Program-made: the position numbers and the translations under genes | From: Confluentibacter flavum | GTDB lineage: Bacteria > Bacteroidota > Bacteroidia > Flavobacteriales > Flavobacteriaceae | Length of the DNA stretch: 61,572 nucleotides | Direction: 5' to 3' | Assembly (NCBI RefSeq): GCF_002843175.1 | Contig: NZ_PJEO01000040.1 | Coordinates: 1 to 61,572 of the forward strand | In this document: positions 34,265 to 45,843 of the stretch, piece after piece | Position numbering within the stretch: position 1 is the stretch's first letter | Layout of the letters: each line of letters starts with the position of its first letter | Notes under the pieces: model-generated | The model's database searches: none | Told to the model about the DNA's origin: nothing | What the model saw: the letters and a program-made list of their open reading frames with translations, nothing else

Positions 34265-35175
34265 TGAGGTGTTCTAAACTTAAATATATCCTCCCTCTCT
34301 TTTTTGTTGCCTTTTTTTCATTTTCACAATCTAAACTAGACTCTTTTCTAACACCAAGCGATACCCTAAACAAACCAAGACGGAATGCCATTGTGATTGG
34401 CGAAGCGTCTATAATAGGAGTATCTTTAATCGGTTTGAACCAACTTTGGTATGCCGACTATCCTAAATCTAAATTCCACACGATTGATGATAGTGAGGAA
34501 TGGCTTCAAATGGATAAAATAGGCCATGTTTTTTCTTCCTATCAAATGGGAAGAATGGGTGCGCAAGGTCTTAATTGGTCTGGTGTAAACAAAAAAGACC
34601 AATTAATATATGGAGCCACTTTAGGGTTTGGATTTTTAACTGCTGTAGAGGTTTTTGATGGTTTTTCTGAAGAATGGGGCTTTTCATGGACAGATGTTTT
34701 AGCCAATGCAGTGGGCACGGGATTGTATGTTGGACAAGAATTATTATGGGAAGAACAGCGAATGATGTTGAAATTTTCATTTCATCAAACGCAATATGCG
34801 TCGCAGCGTCCAGATAAGCTAGGCGACAGTTTTTTAGAGCAGGTTTTGAAAGACTACAACGGACAAACCTATTGGTTAAATATAAATCTGCATTCTTTTT
34901 TTAAACAAAGCAATATCCCTAAATGGCTTGATTTGTCAGTAGGCTATGGTGCTGACGGTATGTTGGAGGGGATGAAAGATGTTGACAATCAGTTGTTAAC
35001 AAATAATGAGAGGGTTAGGCAGTTGTACTTAAGTTTTGATTTAAATTTGAGTAAAATAGAAACAAAGTCACGGGTATTGAGATCCATATTAGATGTTTTT
35101 AACGTAATTAAGTTGCCGTTTCCAGCCATTGAATTTAGTAAAAATGGGTATGTATTTCATCTATTGTACTATTAA
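34264..35175 (+). CDS. DUF2279 family protein (GTG start)
   Basis: A 303-residue protein with a signal peptide (about 1-22, FVAFFSFSQS). The YfiM-like core contains DKIGHVFSSYQMGRMGA (about 85-101) and SEEWGFSWTDVLANAVGTG (about 139-157). These marks fit DUF2279, a lineage-typical outer-membrane-associated family of unknown function. The GTG at 34264 overlaps the mltG stop, and the first residues (RCSKLKYILPLFFVAFFSF) make a good signal peptide. Confidence 0.8.
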   Translation: MRCSKLKYILPLFFVAFFSFSQSKLDSFLTPSDTLNKPRRNAIVIGEASIIGVSLIGLNQLWYADYPKSKFHTIDDSEEWLQMDKIGHVFSSYQMGRMGAQGLNWSGVNKKDQLIYGATLGFGFLTAVEVFDGFSEEWGFSWTDVLANAVGTGLYVGQELLWEEQRMMLKFSFHQTQYASQRPDKLGDSFLEQVLKDYNGQTYWLNINLHSFFKQSNIPKWLDLSVGYGADGMLEGMKDVDNQLLTNNERVRQLYLSFDLNLSKIETKSRVLRSILDVFNVIKLPFPAIEFSKNGYVFHLLYY

Positions 35176-35220
35176 AAAGAGCACATAAACGAGTAATTTT
35201 GAATTAACGATTAAAATGTG

Positions 35221-35228
35221 TAATTTTG
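35221..35228 (+). promoter_or_regulatory. -7 promoter box for the lysozyme-like gene
   Basis: TAATTTTG matches TAnnTTTG. A TTTTG about 25 bases upstream could serve as the -33 element. The box is 58 bases before the ATG at 35287. Confidence 0.55.
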
Positions 35229-35286
35229 CACCCTCAAATTTTCAGGTATATTTTTTATTAAATATGCTGAAGAAATTTAAAAAATT

Positions 35287-35952
35287 ATGAAGAAAAGTAT
35301 TGCAAGTTATCTGATTTTATCACTTACAGTATGTGTTCTATTGTATGTTTCGTTGTCTTCGACAGACACGATCGATTTAAGTAAATATTCAACAAAGGGC
35401 TTAGAGTTGAATTATACAGTGAGCCCAGAGCCAAATACTCACGAGAGCGATTTGGCATTAAACGAAGGAAACAGATTATTTTCACCTTATCTTGGGAAAT
35501 CTTTTGTAGGATTTAAAGAGGCTTTAGCCTTTAAAGAATCCAGAGGTGATTATTTTTCGGTGAACACCTTGGGGTATTTAGGAAAATACCAATTTGGAAC
35601 GGAAACCTTAAAGATGATTGGAATTTATAATCCAGCACATTTTTTAAGCAATCCAGAACTTCAGGAAAGAGCATTTATAGCTAATGCCGAGCGCAACAAA
35701 TGGATTTTACGACGTGATATTAAAAATTTTGTTGGCAAAAAGATTAACGGCGTTGTTATTACGGAGTCTGGAATTTTAGCGGCAGCACATTTAGCAGGCC
35801 CTGGAAGTGTTAAACATTATTTAAGAAGTTACGGTGTTGATGATTATGAAGATAGTTATGGAACATCAGTTCAGTATTATATCAAAAAGTTTTCTGGATA
35901 TGATACATCTTTTTTAAAGCCGAATAAAAAAGCTAAGGCAACTTCTATTTAA
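35287..35952 (+). CDS. Exported lysozyme/transglycosylase-like protein
   Basis: A 221-residue protein with a hydrophobic N-terminus (about 6-25) that is a signal or anchor. The core around FKEALAFKESRGDYFSVN (about 78-95) and LGYLGKYQFGTETLKMIG has the catalytic-glutamate pattern of goose-type lysozyme and lytic transglycosylase folds (ESxG, then GxxQF). It probably acts on peptidoglycan. No LysM is present although such genes are often named after it. The convergent methyltransferase starts four bases beyond its stop. Confidence 0.75.
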   Translation: MKKSIASYLILSLTVCVLLYVSLSSTDTIDLSKYSTKGLELNYTVSPEPNTHESDLALNEGNRLFSPYLGKSFVGFKEALAFKESRGDYFSVNTLGYLGKYQFGTETLKMIGIYNPAHFLSNPELQERAFIANAERNKWILRRDIKNFVGKKINGVVITESGILAAAHLAGPGSVKHYLRSYGVDDYEDSYGTSVQYYIKKFSGYDTSFLKPNKKAKATSI

Positions 35953-35955
35953 GAA

Positions 35956-36672
35956 TTAAAATTTATGGATAATGAAAATGGTAGGTCTTTTATGAAGGTC
36001 TACCTTTTTTTTGTTCCATTCGTTTACGGAAAGTGTTTTTATGTACTCTGTTGGCAACGTGATATCACAAGCCACACAAATACTGGTATTTTTTTCTAAA
36101 ATGTTGCAAATATCTTCCAGCATTTTATTGTTTCTATAAGGGGTTTCAATAAAAATTTGAGATTGATTTAGCTCAAAAGATAGGCGTTCCAATCGTTTAA
36201 TTTCTTTTTTCCTTTCGTCTTTGTCTATGGGTAAATACCCATTAAATGTAAAGCTTTGTCCATTCATTCCAGAACCCATCATAGCCATTAAAATAGAGGA
36301 TGGGCCTACTAACGGCACGACTTTTATATCTAATTGATGTGCTAATTTTACAACATCGGCACCTGGATCGGCTATGCCAGGGCAACCAGCTTCAGAAAGT
36401 AAGCCAACATCAATGCCTTTGCAGCAGGATTCTAAAAATTTGGGCAGTTCGGTATCGTCTGTATATTTATTTAGAAGATGTATTTTTAAAGCGGATTGTA
36501 ATTTATCTGGAGTTATTTTTTTTATAAAATGCCGTGCTGTCTTTTCGTTTTCAACAATGAACGTGTTAGTTTGTTCAATGATGTTTTTTACAGTTAAAGG
36601 CAAAACTTCTAAAGGGTCGTTATCTCCTAGGGTTGTTGGTATCAGATATAATTTTCCTTTGGCAGTATTCAT
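35956..36672 (-). CDS. Tetrapyrrole-methylase-family SAM-dependent methyltransferase (RsmI-like)
   Basis: A 238-residue member of the TP-methylase fold related to RsmI (16S rRNA C1402 2'-O-methyltransferase). Family marks are GKLYLIPTTLGDNDPLEVLP at the start, VGLLSEAGCPGIADPGADVV (about 89-108), VVPLVGPSSILMAMMGSGMNG, and FIETPYRNNKML. It lacks the C-terminal extension of standard RsmI (about 280 residues), so it belongs to the short subgroup common in Bacteroidota, whose target may differ. It forms a minus-strand set with the phosphatase and dnaA. Confidence 0.85.
   Translation of the reverse strand: MNTAKGKLYLIPTTLGDNDPLEVLPLTVKNIIEQTNTFIVENEKTARHFIKKITPDKLQSALKIHLLNKYTDDTELPKFLESCCKGIDVGLLSEAGCPGIADPGADVVKLAHQLDIKVVPLVGPSSILMAMMGSGMNGQSFTFNGYLPIDKDERKKEIKRLERLSFELNQSQIFIETPYRNNKMLEDICNILEKNTSICVACDITLPTEYIKTLSVNEWNKKKVDLHKRPTIFIIHKF
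35980..36012 (+). terminator. Plus-strand terminator inside a convergent gene
   Basis: GGTAGGTC pairs with GGTCTACC (one mismatch) around TTTTATGAA and is followed by eight T. It serves the lysozyme-like gene but lies within the last codons of the minus-strand methyltransferase gene (35956-36672). Confidence 0.75.
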
Positions 36673-36709
36673 TTGGTAGCCTTTCTAATATGTTAATTTT
36701 TAAAAATAA

Positions 36710-37162
36710 TTAAAGTAATGACTTAGCAATTGTCGAACATGCCTCATCTAACAGTTTATAAACGTTTTCAAATCCTTCACTGCCGCCATAATAAGGGTCG
36801 GGCACATCATAATTCTGATTCGGATATATTTCGTTTAATATGAGCTTGACCTTATCTTTATCATTCTCATGTCTTGCAAGCGCTATCACATGGTTATAGT
36901 TATACTCATCCATTACATAAATATAATCGAATGTGTCAAAATCCGCAACACCAAATTGCCTTCCTGATAAACCAGAAATATCCAATCCGTATTTTTTAGC
37001 GACGGCTATAGCACGTTTATCGGGTGGACTACCTATATGATAATGTGCGGTTCCAGCAGAATCAATTATGAATTTATTGTTTGGGAGTTTGGATTTTAAA
37101 ATACCTTCGGCTAATGGCGATCGGCAAATATTACCTAAACATACCATTAAAATTTTAATCAT
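36710..37162 (-). CDS. Low-molecular-weight protein tyrosine phosphatase
   Basis: A 150-residue cytoplasmic phosphatase. The active-site loop is VCLGNICRSP with the nucleophile C8 and R14. The general acid is the aspartate in VPDPYYGG (about residue 120). The length is normal. In other bacteria these enzymes dephosphorylate tyrosine kinases or arginine phosphate, and no kinase is nearby. It follows dnaA by 12 bases, an arrangement common in Flavobacteriaceae. Confidence 0.92.
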   Translation of the reverse strand: MIKILMVCLGNICRSPLAEGILKSKLPNNKFIIDSAGTAHYHIGSPPDKRAIAVAKKYGLDISGLSGRQFGVADFDTFDYIYVMDEYNYNHVIALARHENDKDKVKLILNEIYPNQNYDVPDPYYGGSEGFENVYKLLDEACSTIAKSLL

Positions 37163-37174
37163 TGAAAAGGGAAT

Positions 37175-38602
37175 TTAAATAGAGAGTTTTTTGGTGATGT
37201 CCTCCACGTATTTTTTGAATTGCTTATCTGTAGAAGACAAGTTGTCAACAGTCTTACAAGCGTGAAGCACAGTGGCGTGATCTCTTTTTCCTATTTGGGA
37301 ACCAATGCTGGCTAAAGAGGCTTTAGTGAATTTTTTAGCAAAAAACATGGCTAATTGCCTCGCTTGCACAATATGACGTTTTCTGGTTTTAGATTGTAAT
37401 GTATCTATGTCCATTTGGAAATAGTCAGACACAATTTTTTGTATATAATCTATAGACACCTCACGTTTGGTATTCTTAACAAATTTCTCAACAATTTGTT
37501 TTGCCAAATCAATGGTGATCTCCTTTTTATTGAAAGACGATTGGGCGATTAAAGATATAATAGCACCTTCTAACTCTCTTACATTCGTTTTAATGTTTTT
37601 GGCAACATATTCAATAATATCGTCTGGCATTTCAACACCATCGCGATATAATTTGTTTTTCAAGATAGAAACACGGGTTTCAAAATCGGGGTTTTGCAAT
37701 TCAGCTGAAAGTCCCCATTTAAAACGGGATAATAAACGTTGCTCAATATCCTGCATGTCAACTGGCGCCTTGTCACTGGTTAAAATAACCTGTTTGCCAT
37801 TTTGGTGCAAGTGGTTGAAAATATGGAAGAACACATCTTGGGTTCCAGATTTTCCTGATAAAAATTGAACATCATCAATGATTAATACATCAATAATTTG
37901 GTAAAAATGAATAAAGTCATTTCTATTGTTCTTTTTTACTGAATCTATGTATTGTTGTGTAAATTTTTCAGCAGAAATATATAAAACGGTTTTTTCAGGA
38001 TACTTGTCTTTAATATCAACACCAATAGCATGTGCTAAATGGGTTTTCCCTAAACCAACACCACCAAATATAAGTAACGGATTGAACGATGTGCCACCTG
38101 GTTTTGTCGCAACCGCTAAGCCAGCGCTTCTTGCCAAACGATTGGAGTCGCCTTCAAGGAAATTTTCAAAACTGTAATTAGGATTTAGTTGCGATTCAAT
38201 TTTTACATTTCTAATGCCTGGAATCACAAACGGATTTCGCAATTCCGGATTTTTATTTTGGAGTGGAATATCAACTTCTTGTGATTTTAAGCCACTTCTA
38301 TTAGAGCTTGGAATTTTTTCGGTAAAAGGATGTTTGTTACCATACGTGTTTTCCATTTTTATAATGTAAACAAGCTTGGCTTTTTCTCCAATCTCTTTAG
38401 TTAATGATACTTTTAGGATTTTTACATAGTGCTCTTCAAGCCATTCATAAAAGAATTTACTTGGCACTTGAATGCTTAAAGCATTGTCTGTAAGTTTAAC
38501 GGGAATAATAGGCTCAAACCAAGTTTTATACGCTTGCGGTTGTATATTATCTTTTATGAATTCAAGACAGTTATTCCAGACCGATTGCGCAGTTACACTC
38601 AT
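37175..38602 (-). CDS. dnaA: Chromosomal replication initiator DnaA
   Basis: A 475-residue initiator. Domain I (about 1-85, VWNNCLEFIKDNIQPQAYKTW) is followed by a variable linker, then the AAA+ domain with Walker A GGVGLGKT (180-187) and Walker B VLIIDDVQFL, and domain IV with the box-binding signature GKRDHATVLHAC. It opens the minus-strand dnaA, phosphatase, methyltransferase set. The upstream gap (38603-38791) has no clear DnaA-box cluster. Confidence 0.97.
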   Translation of the reverse strand: MSVTAQSVWNNCLEFIKDNIQPQAYKTWFEPIIPVKLTDNALSIQVPSKFFYEWLEEHYVKILKVSLTKEIGEKAKLVYIIKMENTYGNKHPFTEKIPSSNRSGLKSQEVDIPLQNKNPELRNPFVIPGIRNVKIESQLNPNYSFENFLEGDSNRLARSAGLAVATKPGGTSFNPLLIFGGVGLGKTHLAHAIGVDIKDKYPEKTVLYISAEKFTQQYIDSVKKNNRNDFIHFYQIIDVLIIDDVQFLSGKSGTQDVFFHIFNHLHQNGKQVILTSDKAPVDMQDIEQRLLSRFKWGLSAELQNPDFETRVSILKNKLYRDGVEMPDDIIEYVAKNIKTNVRELEGAIISLIAQSSFNKKEITIDLAKQIVEKFVKNTKREVSIDYIQKIVSDYFQMDIDTLQSKTRKRHIVQARQLAMFFAKKFTKASLASIGSQIGKRDHATVLHACKTVDNLSSTDKQFKKYVEDITKKLSI

Positions 38603-38791
38603 TATTGTATTTATGGTTTGTTTGTTAGTTAGTTAACGTAAAGAAGAATATTACTTTTTCCCCCTAATTATTGTTAGGCAAATATGTGAACAAAATTCTT
38701 AAAAAAAAAATGAAATAGTATTGAATTTTCAGAATTTTTTCATCATGTTTAACCCGTAGCCGAAACTACAAAAAATTATTTAATAAACCTT

Positions 38792-39190
38792 ATGAAATTC
38801 GACAAAATACAAATAAGAGTGAGATATGGTGAAACCGACCAAATGGGGGTGGTGTATCACGGAAACTACCCATTATATCTTGAAATGGGGCGTATTGAGT
38901 GGTTACGAAAATTAGGGATTTCTTATAAAGATATGGAAGAAAGTGGTGTTATGTTGCCAGTAGTTTCTCTTTGCATAAATTATAAAAAATCAGCGGGTTA
39001 TGATGATGTAATTAATGTAAAAACACAACTAAAAAATAAGCCCACGGCGAAGATTGAATTTGAGTATGAAATTACCAATGAAAAAGATGAAATTTTAACA
39101 ACCGCTAGTACCATTTTGGTATTTATAGATATGAAAACGAACCGACCGGTGAAAGCCCCGCAATATATTTTGGATGCAATAGGCGATTAA
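38792..39190 (+). CDS. Acyl-CoA thioesterase (YbgC/FadM hotdog family)
   Basis: A 132-residue hotdog-fold thioesterase. The 4-hydroxybenzoyl-CoA thioesterase-type motif is YGETDQMGVVYHGNYPLYLE with the active aspartate. The physiological acyl-CoA or acyl-ACP substrate is unknown. It is transcribed away from dnaA. Its 3' end overlaps the convergent YigZ gene by four bases. Confidence 0.88.
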   Translation: MKFDKIQIRVRYGETDQMGVVYHGNYPLYLEMGRIEWLRKLGISYKDMEESGVMLPVVSLCINYKKSAGYDDVINVKTQLKNKPTAKIEFEYEITNEKDEILTTASTILVFIDMKTNRPVKAPQYILDAIGD

Positions 39191-39801
39191 TTTTTTATTT
39201 CCGTAATTTTTATTTCGAAAAGATTATTGAATATGTCATAAAGGGATGGAGCATCTTTTTTCCTGACTGAAATATAGATGTTGCAGTCCAATGCCAATTT
39301 TTGGTTATTAATGGTAATGTTGTTTTCTTTGATGACCCGCATCACTTTATTCATATTCTTATATTCAAATGTGATGCAGAATTCAATATTGATGGTTTTT
39401 TCAACAATTTTAGAGGCTTCTAACGTCAATTGTGCAGTGGTTCTGTAAGCATTAATAAGTCCACTAACGCCCAATTTAACACCGCCAAAATAGCGAACCA
39501 CAACGATTAGGATATTGGTAACATCAAAAGATTGTATTTGTCCATATATAGGCATGCCAGCAGAATTGTTGGGTTCACCATCATCATTGGCTCTGAATGA
39601 TGTCGTTTCTGTTCCCAATTGGTAAGCAAAGCACCAATGTCTAGCCGCATGGTGTTTCTTTTTTAAAGCGTCTATATATTGTTTTACGTCGTTTTCACTT
39701 TGTATTGGATATGCAAATCCATAAAACTTACTATTTTTATCTTTGAATAAAATAGCCTCAGTAGGGGTTTCAATGGTTTTGTATGTGTCTTTTTCAGTCA
39801 A
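39187..39801 (-). CDS. YigZ/IMPACT family protein
   Basis: A 204-residue protein. The N-terminal UPF0029 domain includes KNSKFYGFAYPI, HHAARHWCFAYQLG and FRANDDGEPNNSAGMPI, the family signature. The C-terminal part (about 135-200) is the DUF1949-like half. The family is linked to translation control in eukaryotes (IMPACT), but the bacterial role is uncertain. It is the last gene of a minus-strand set with the HAD enzyme and ribD, ten bases after the HAD gene. Confidence 0.88.
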   Translation of the reverse strand: MTEKDTYKTIETPTEAILFKDKNSKFYGFAYPIQSENDVKQYIDALKKKHHAARHWCFAYQLGTETTSFRANDDGEPNNSAGMPIYGQIQSFDVTNILIVVVRYFGGVKLGVSGLINAYRTTAQLTLEASKIVEKTINIEFCITFEYKNMNKVMRVIKENNITINNQKLALDCNIYISVRKKDAPSLYDIFNNLFEIKITEIKN

Positions 39802-39811
39802 AAAAAGGGAA

Positions 39812-40423
39812 TTAAAACAAGTGGCTTTTTACTTTAAAAAGCGTCGTAATATCTTCAGTTTCGGGGTTGATATGCCACGTATTTATATGTAAAGCGTTTG
39901 CGGATTTAATATTGTCTTTATTATCATCTACAAACAAACAGTCTTCAGCGTTTAAGTTATTTTTATTTAAAACAAATTCAAAAATATCCCGATTTGGTTT
40001 TCTTAAATGAATGTCGTGCGATAAATAAAATGCATCAAAGCAATTTTTGAATTCCTCATAAAAAGACACATTTTTTTTAATCCATTCGATATGAAGTTCG
40101 TTGGTATTGCTTAACAAAATCAATTTATATTTAGAGGTTTGTTTTAAATCCTTTATAAAATCCAAACGATGTTTCGGAAAATCTTTCAGCATAAAATTCC
40201 AAATACCAATAAGATCTTCTTCGGAAAGTTTGGGGAAGTTTTCAGTATAAAATTCCAAAAATTCGTCCGTAGAAATTAAACCTTGCTCATAAAAACTATT
40301 GAACGCCATCATTTCTTCTGAAAGTTCATCAATTTTAAAATGTTTGAAAGCATTTTGTGTAAAGCCTTCAATATCTAAATTGATGAACACATTACCAAAA
40401 TCAAAAATAATCGTTTTAATCAT
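39812..40423 (-). CDS. HAD-superfamily hydrolase (YihX-like)
   Basis: A 203-residue phosphatase of HAD subfamily IA. Motif I is IIFDFGNVFINLD with nucleophile D8. Motif II is LILLSNTNELHIEW. Motifs III/IV are RKPNRDIFEFVL and CLFVDDNKDNIKSA. FGNV in motif I matches the YihX alpha-D-glucose-1-phosphate phosphatase subgroup. The true substrate is unknown. Its start overlaps the ribD stop region by eight bases. Confidence 0.87.
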   Translation of the reverse strand: MIKTIIFDFGNVFINLDIEGFTQNAFKHFKIDELSEEMMAFNSFYEQGLISTDEFLEFYTENFPKLSEEDLIGIWNFMLKDFPKHRLDFIKDLKQTSKYKLILLSNTNELHIEWIKKNVSFYEEFKNCFDAFYLSHDIHLRKPNRDIFEFVLNKNNLNAEDCLFVDDNKDNIKSANALHINTWHINPETEDITTLFKVKSHLF

Positions 40424-41420
40424 TTCTATACGTTTTAAGAATATCGTCCATAATGTTTTCTTCAGAAATTAACCTGCCATGTAAAGGTGGTGCTTCAAGT
40501 CCTGAGTTGAATAGTGTGTTACCTGTAAAAACTCTAGCTTCATCCCATAAATTTTCATCAATAAACGTCTGTAGCATGTGTTTTCCACCTTCAATAATTA
40601 CAGAGCTTATATTATTTTCATATAAGATATCACAAATTTGTGAGGCGACCTGTTTTGAGAAATCCATATCGTTTTTTGAGATGACGATTGTCTGGGCTTC
40701 GTAATTAAAAATGGCCAAGGTTTTAGGGAGTTTTAAATCTTTATCTACAACAATACGAATGGGATTTTGTCCCGTCCAATCCCTTACGGTTAAACTCGGA
40801 TTATCCTGCAAAACTGTATTAGTGCCAATTAGAATGGCTTGTTCTTCGGTTCTCCATTTATGGACTAATTGTCTGGAATATTGGTTGCTAATCCAAACAG
40901 GTTTTTGCTCATTTTTTGTTTCAGGAGCTAGGAAGCCGTCCTTGGTTTCTGCCCATTTTAAAATAATATAAGGACGTTTTTTGTTATGGAAAGTGAAGAA
41001 ACGTTTATGGTGTTCCCTGCATTCATCTTCTAAAACACCAACAGTTACTTTACAGCCAGCGTTTTTTAGTTTTTCAATACCTTTTCCGGCAACTTTAATA
41101 TTGTCATCGATACATCCTATAACCACGTTAGGTATGTTGCTTTTATTGATGAGGTCGCTACAAGGAGGCGTTTTGCCAAAGTGGGAGCAAGGTTCTAAAG
41201 TCACATAAAGCGTCGCTTCTTTTAATAGATTTTTATCAACAACCGCATTTATAGCGTTTACTTCGGCATGGTTGCCGCCATAAGCACTGGTAAAACCTTC
41301 GCCAATAATGGTATTGTTGCGAACAATCACACAGCCTACCATAGGGTTGGGGCGCGTGCTTCCCAAACCATTTTTGGCAATCTCAATACAGCGTTTTATG
41401 TATTTTTCATGTATATTCAT
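40416..41420 (-). CDS. ribD: Riboflavin biosynthesis protein RibD
   Basis: A 334-residue bifunctional enzyme for two steps of riboflavin synthesis. The N-terminal deaminase (about 1-145) has its zinc site in GGNHAEVNAI and EPCSHFGKTPPC. The C-terminal reductase (about 150-334) contains SNQYSRQLVHKWRTEEQAIL and the NADPH-binding SSVIIEGGKHMLQTF. No FMN riboswitch was seen in the 35-base leader. The leader instead holds the CCTGATATTTATCGGG palindromic repeat and a -7 promoter box. Confidence 0.95.
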   Translation of the reverse strand: MNIHEKYIKRCIEIAKNGLGSTRPNPMVGCVIVRNNTIIGEGFTSAYGGNHAEVNAINAVVDKNLLKEATLYVTLEPCSHFGKTPPCSDLINKSNIPNVVIGCIDDNIKVAGKGIEKLKNAGCKVTVGVLEDECREHHKRFFTFHNKKRPYIILKWAETKDGFLAPETKNEQKPVWISNQYSRQLVHKWRTEEQAILIGTNTVLQDNPSLTVRDWTGQNPIRIVVDKDLKLPKTLAIFNYEAQTIVISKNDMDFSKQVASQICDILYENNISSVIIEGGKHMLQTFIDENLWDEARVFTGNTLFNSGLEAPPLHGRLISEENIMDDILKTYRND

Positions 41421-41437
41421 CCCGATAAATATCAGGA
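41420..41437. repeat. Flavobacterial palindromic repeat in the ribD leader
   Basis: TCCCGATAAATATCAGGA: CCCGATA pairs with TATCAGG with one mismatch. On the minus strand it reads TCCTGATATTTATCGGGA. It abuts the ribD start codon and belongs to the same family as the perfect copy inside prmC. Confidence 0.55.
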
Positions 41438-41445
41438 CAAAAATA
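41438..41445 (-). promoter_or_regulatory. -7 promoter box for ribD
   Basis: On the minus strand TATTTTTG matches TAnnTTTG. It sits 17 bases before the ribD start codon, so the repeat between them would be transcribed as part of the leader. Confidence 0.5.
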
Positions 41446-41455
41446 AGATTAAATA

Positions 41456-41943
41456 ATGGGTATAAACAATATCATTATTAGAGAAATTCAACCAGGGGAT
41501 AATCAGCAAATTGAGCAGGTAATACGCGATTGTTTTCACGAATTTAAAATCCCTTTGGAAGGGACTGCCTATTCGGATATTGAAACAACCAAGATGTTTG
41601 AATCTTATCAAAATGATAATGATGTTTATTTTGTTATTGATGCTAATGGAAAAGTGGTCGGTGGTGGCGGAGTTAAACCGTTAAAGGATTTCGAAACCGA
41701 GGTTTGCGAAATTCAGAAAATGTATTTTTCGCCAGACATTAGAGGAAAAGGATTTGGTAAACAATTATTCGAAACATGTTTACAGTCTGCAAAAAATTTA
41801 GGTTATAAACAATGCTACATAGAATCTGCACCACAACTAAAAGCGGCCATACACATCTATGAAAGTTATGGGTTTAAACATATTGCAGGTGCATTGGGAA
41901 ATACAGGACATTATTCTTGTGGTGTTTGGATGATAAAAGATTT

Positions 41944-41947
<4 letters not shown>
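41456..41947 (+). CDS. GNAT family N-acetyltransferase
   Basis: A 163-residue acetyltransferase. The acetyl-CoA-binding segment is MYFSPDIRGKGFGKQLFETC (about 90-109), and the C-terminal YESYGFKHI is usual for the fold. The substrate is unknown. Its TGA overlaps the prmC ATG (ATGA), so the two are translationally coupled. RimI-like acetyltransferases are sometimes found with prmC, but this one is not clearly RimI. Confidence 0.85.
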
Positions 41948-44828
<2,881 letters not shown>

Positions 44829-44834
44829 TTTATA

Positions 44835-44850
44835 ATTTTATCGATAAAAT
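44835..44850. terminator. Weak palindrome after ligA, possible terminator
   Basis: ATTTTATCGATAAAAT is a perfect 16-bp palindrome followed by GTATTTTTT, seven bases after the ligA stop. The stem is AT-rich, so this is a tentative call. Confidence 0.4.
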
Positions 44851-44883
44851 GTATTTTTTAATCGTTTAATTGTAATAATATTT

Positions 44884-44891
44884 TATATTTG
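44884..44891 (+). promoter_or_regulatory. -7 promoter box for the first of two membrane protein genes
   Basis: TATATTTG matches TAnnTTTG. It is 25 bases before the ATG at 44917. Confidence 0.5.
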
Positions 44892-44916
44892 CAGGGTAAC
44901 AATTTTAATATCTCTC

Positions 44917-45630
44917 ATGAACAAATCTATAATCTTGGTTGGTACGATTGTGTTAATTTATACACTTTTTGTTATTTTTCAATTTGGTGGTAATGAATTA
45001 ATAGCCTACAATTTAAGATCTTTAATATTCCCTTTTGTTGCTTTAACCTATTTTATATCTATTAGGGAAAAGTCCATTTTCTTTAATTTGTTTTTGATTT
45101 TTTACTCTTTATCTGAACTTTTAGCTATAATTTCAGATAAATTAAGTCCTGGTGTTGATTATTTATTAGGAAACTCACTATATATACTTGCGTATTTAAT
45201 GTTATTCATTAAAATTTGTAAATCAATTAGTTTAATGCATGTGCTAAAAAATTTCAAAATACATTTAGTAGTATTAACAGCATTGAATATTTATATTGTT
45301 TATGTTATGCAGATTATTATAGACCCACTTGTAGAACTGAACTATGAGTATTTTGTTGAGCTAATTTATAATATCGTTATGCTTTTACTCTTATCCAGTT
45401 CTCTTATAAATTATTTTTATAGAGATAATAAAAAGTCCTTATATTTATTTGTTGGCTCTCTGTGCATTGTGTTTTCTGAAGTAATAAGCGTTGCATATTT
45501 ATATGTGGCCAAACAAGACTTACTTAATTTCATTGCAGTTTCACTAGCGCTAATCGCTTTTTATTTCTTTTATCAACAGTCTAAACTAGGTAACGAGGAA
45601 TCAATTAATAACAATATGCTAATTGATTAG
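44917..45630 (+). CDS. Multi-pass membrane protein, possibly YhhN-like (1 of 2 tandem)
   Basis: A 237-residue protein with about eight hydrophobic helices spanning nearly its whole length. The layout resembles YhhN/lysoplasmalogenase-like membrane proteins, but the key motifs are not clear, so this is a weak suggestion. The next gene (45844-46605) encodes a protein of similar size and topology. Both end with an aromatic-rich helix (AFYFFYQQ here, FFAFQYI there), so they may be diverged duplicates. Confidence 0.6.
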   Translation: MNKSIILVGTIVLIYTLFVIFQFGGNELIAYNLRSLIFPFVALTYFISIREKSIFFNLFLIFYSLSELLAIISDKLSPGVDYLLGNSLYILAYLMLFIKICKSISLMHVLKNFKIHLVVLTALNIYIVYVMQIIIDPLVELNYEYFVELIYNIVMLLLLSSSLINYFYRDNKKSLYLFVGSLCIVFSEVISVAYLYVAKQDLLNFIAVSLALIAFYFFYQQSKLGNEESINNNMLID

Positions 45631-45843
45631 CTTCTTTTCTTAAAGGATGGTTTTTATTTACATATGGAGTAATTAGCTTCAGGGATAAAAAAAACCAGTG
45701 ATAGATTAAATTCCAATACCACTTAGTTTGATCTACATTTCATTTTGGGTATACAACCTCAAAATTTAACAATATAATCGATAAACTGTTTGTTTTAGAC
45801 GATGTAATAAAGTACATTTGTCCACCTACTTATATTTATTACC

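Noticed and set aside
38603-38791. Possible origin of replication upstream of dnaA
   Set aside because: Only one near match to a DnaA box (TGTGAACAA, about 38686) and one poly-A stretch were seen. No box cluster or repeat array is present.
41421-41455. FMN riboswitch in front of ribD
   Set aside because: The leader is only about 20-35 bases and holds a palindromic repeat, far too short for the aptamer.
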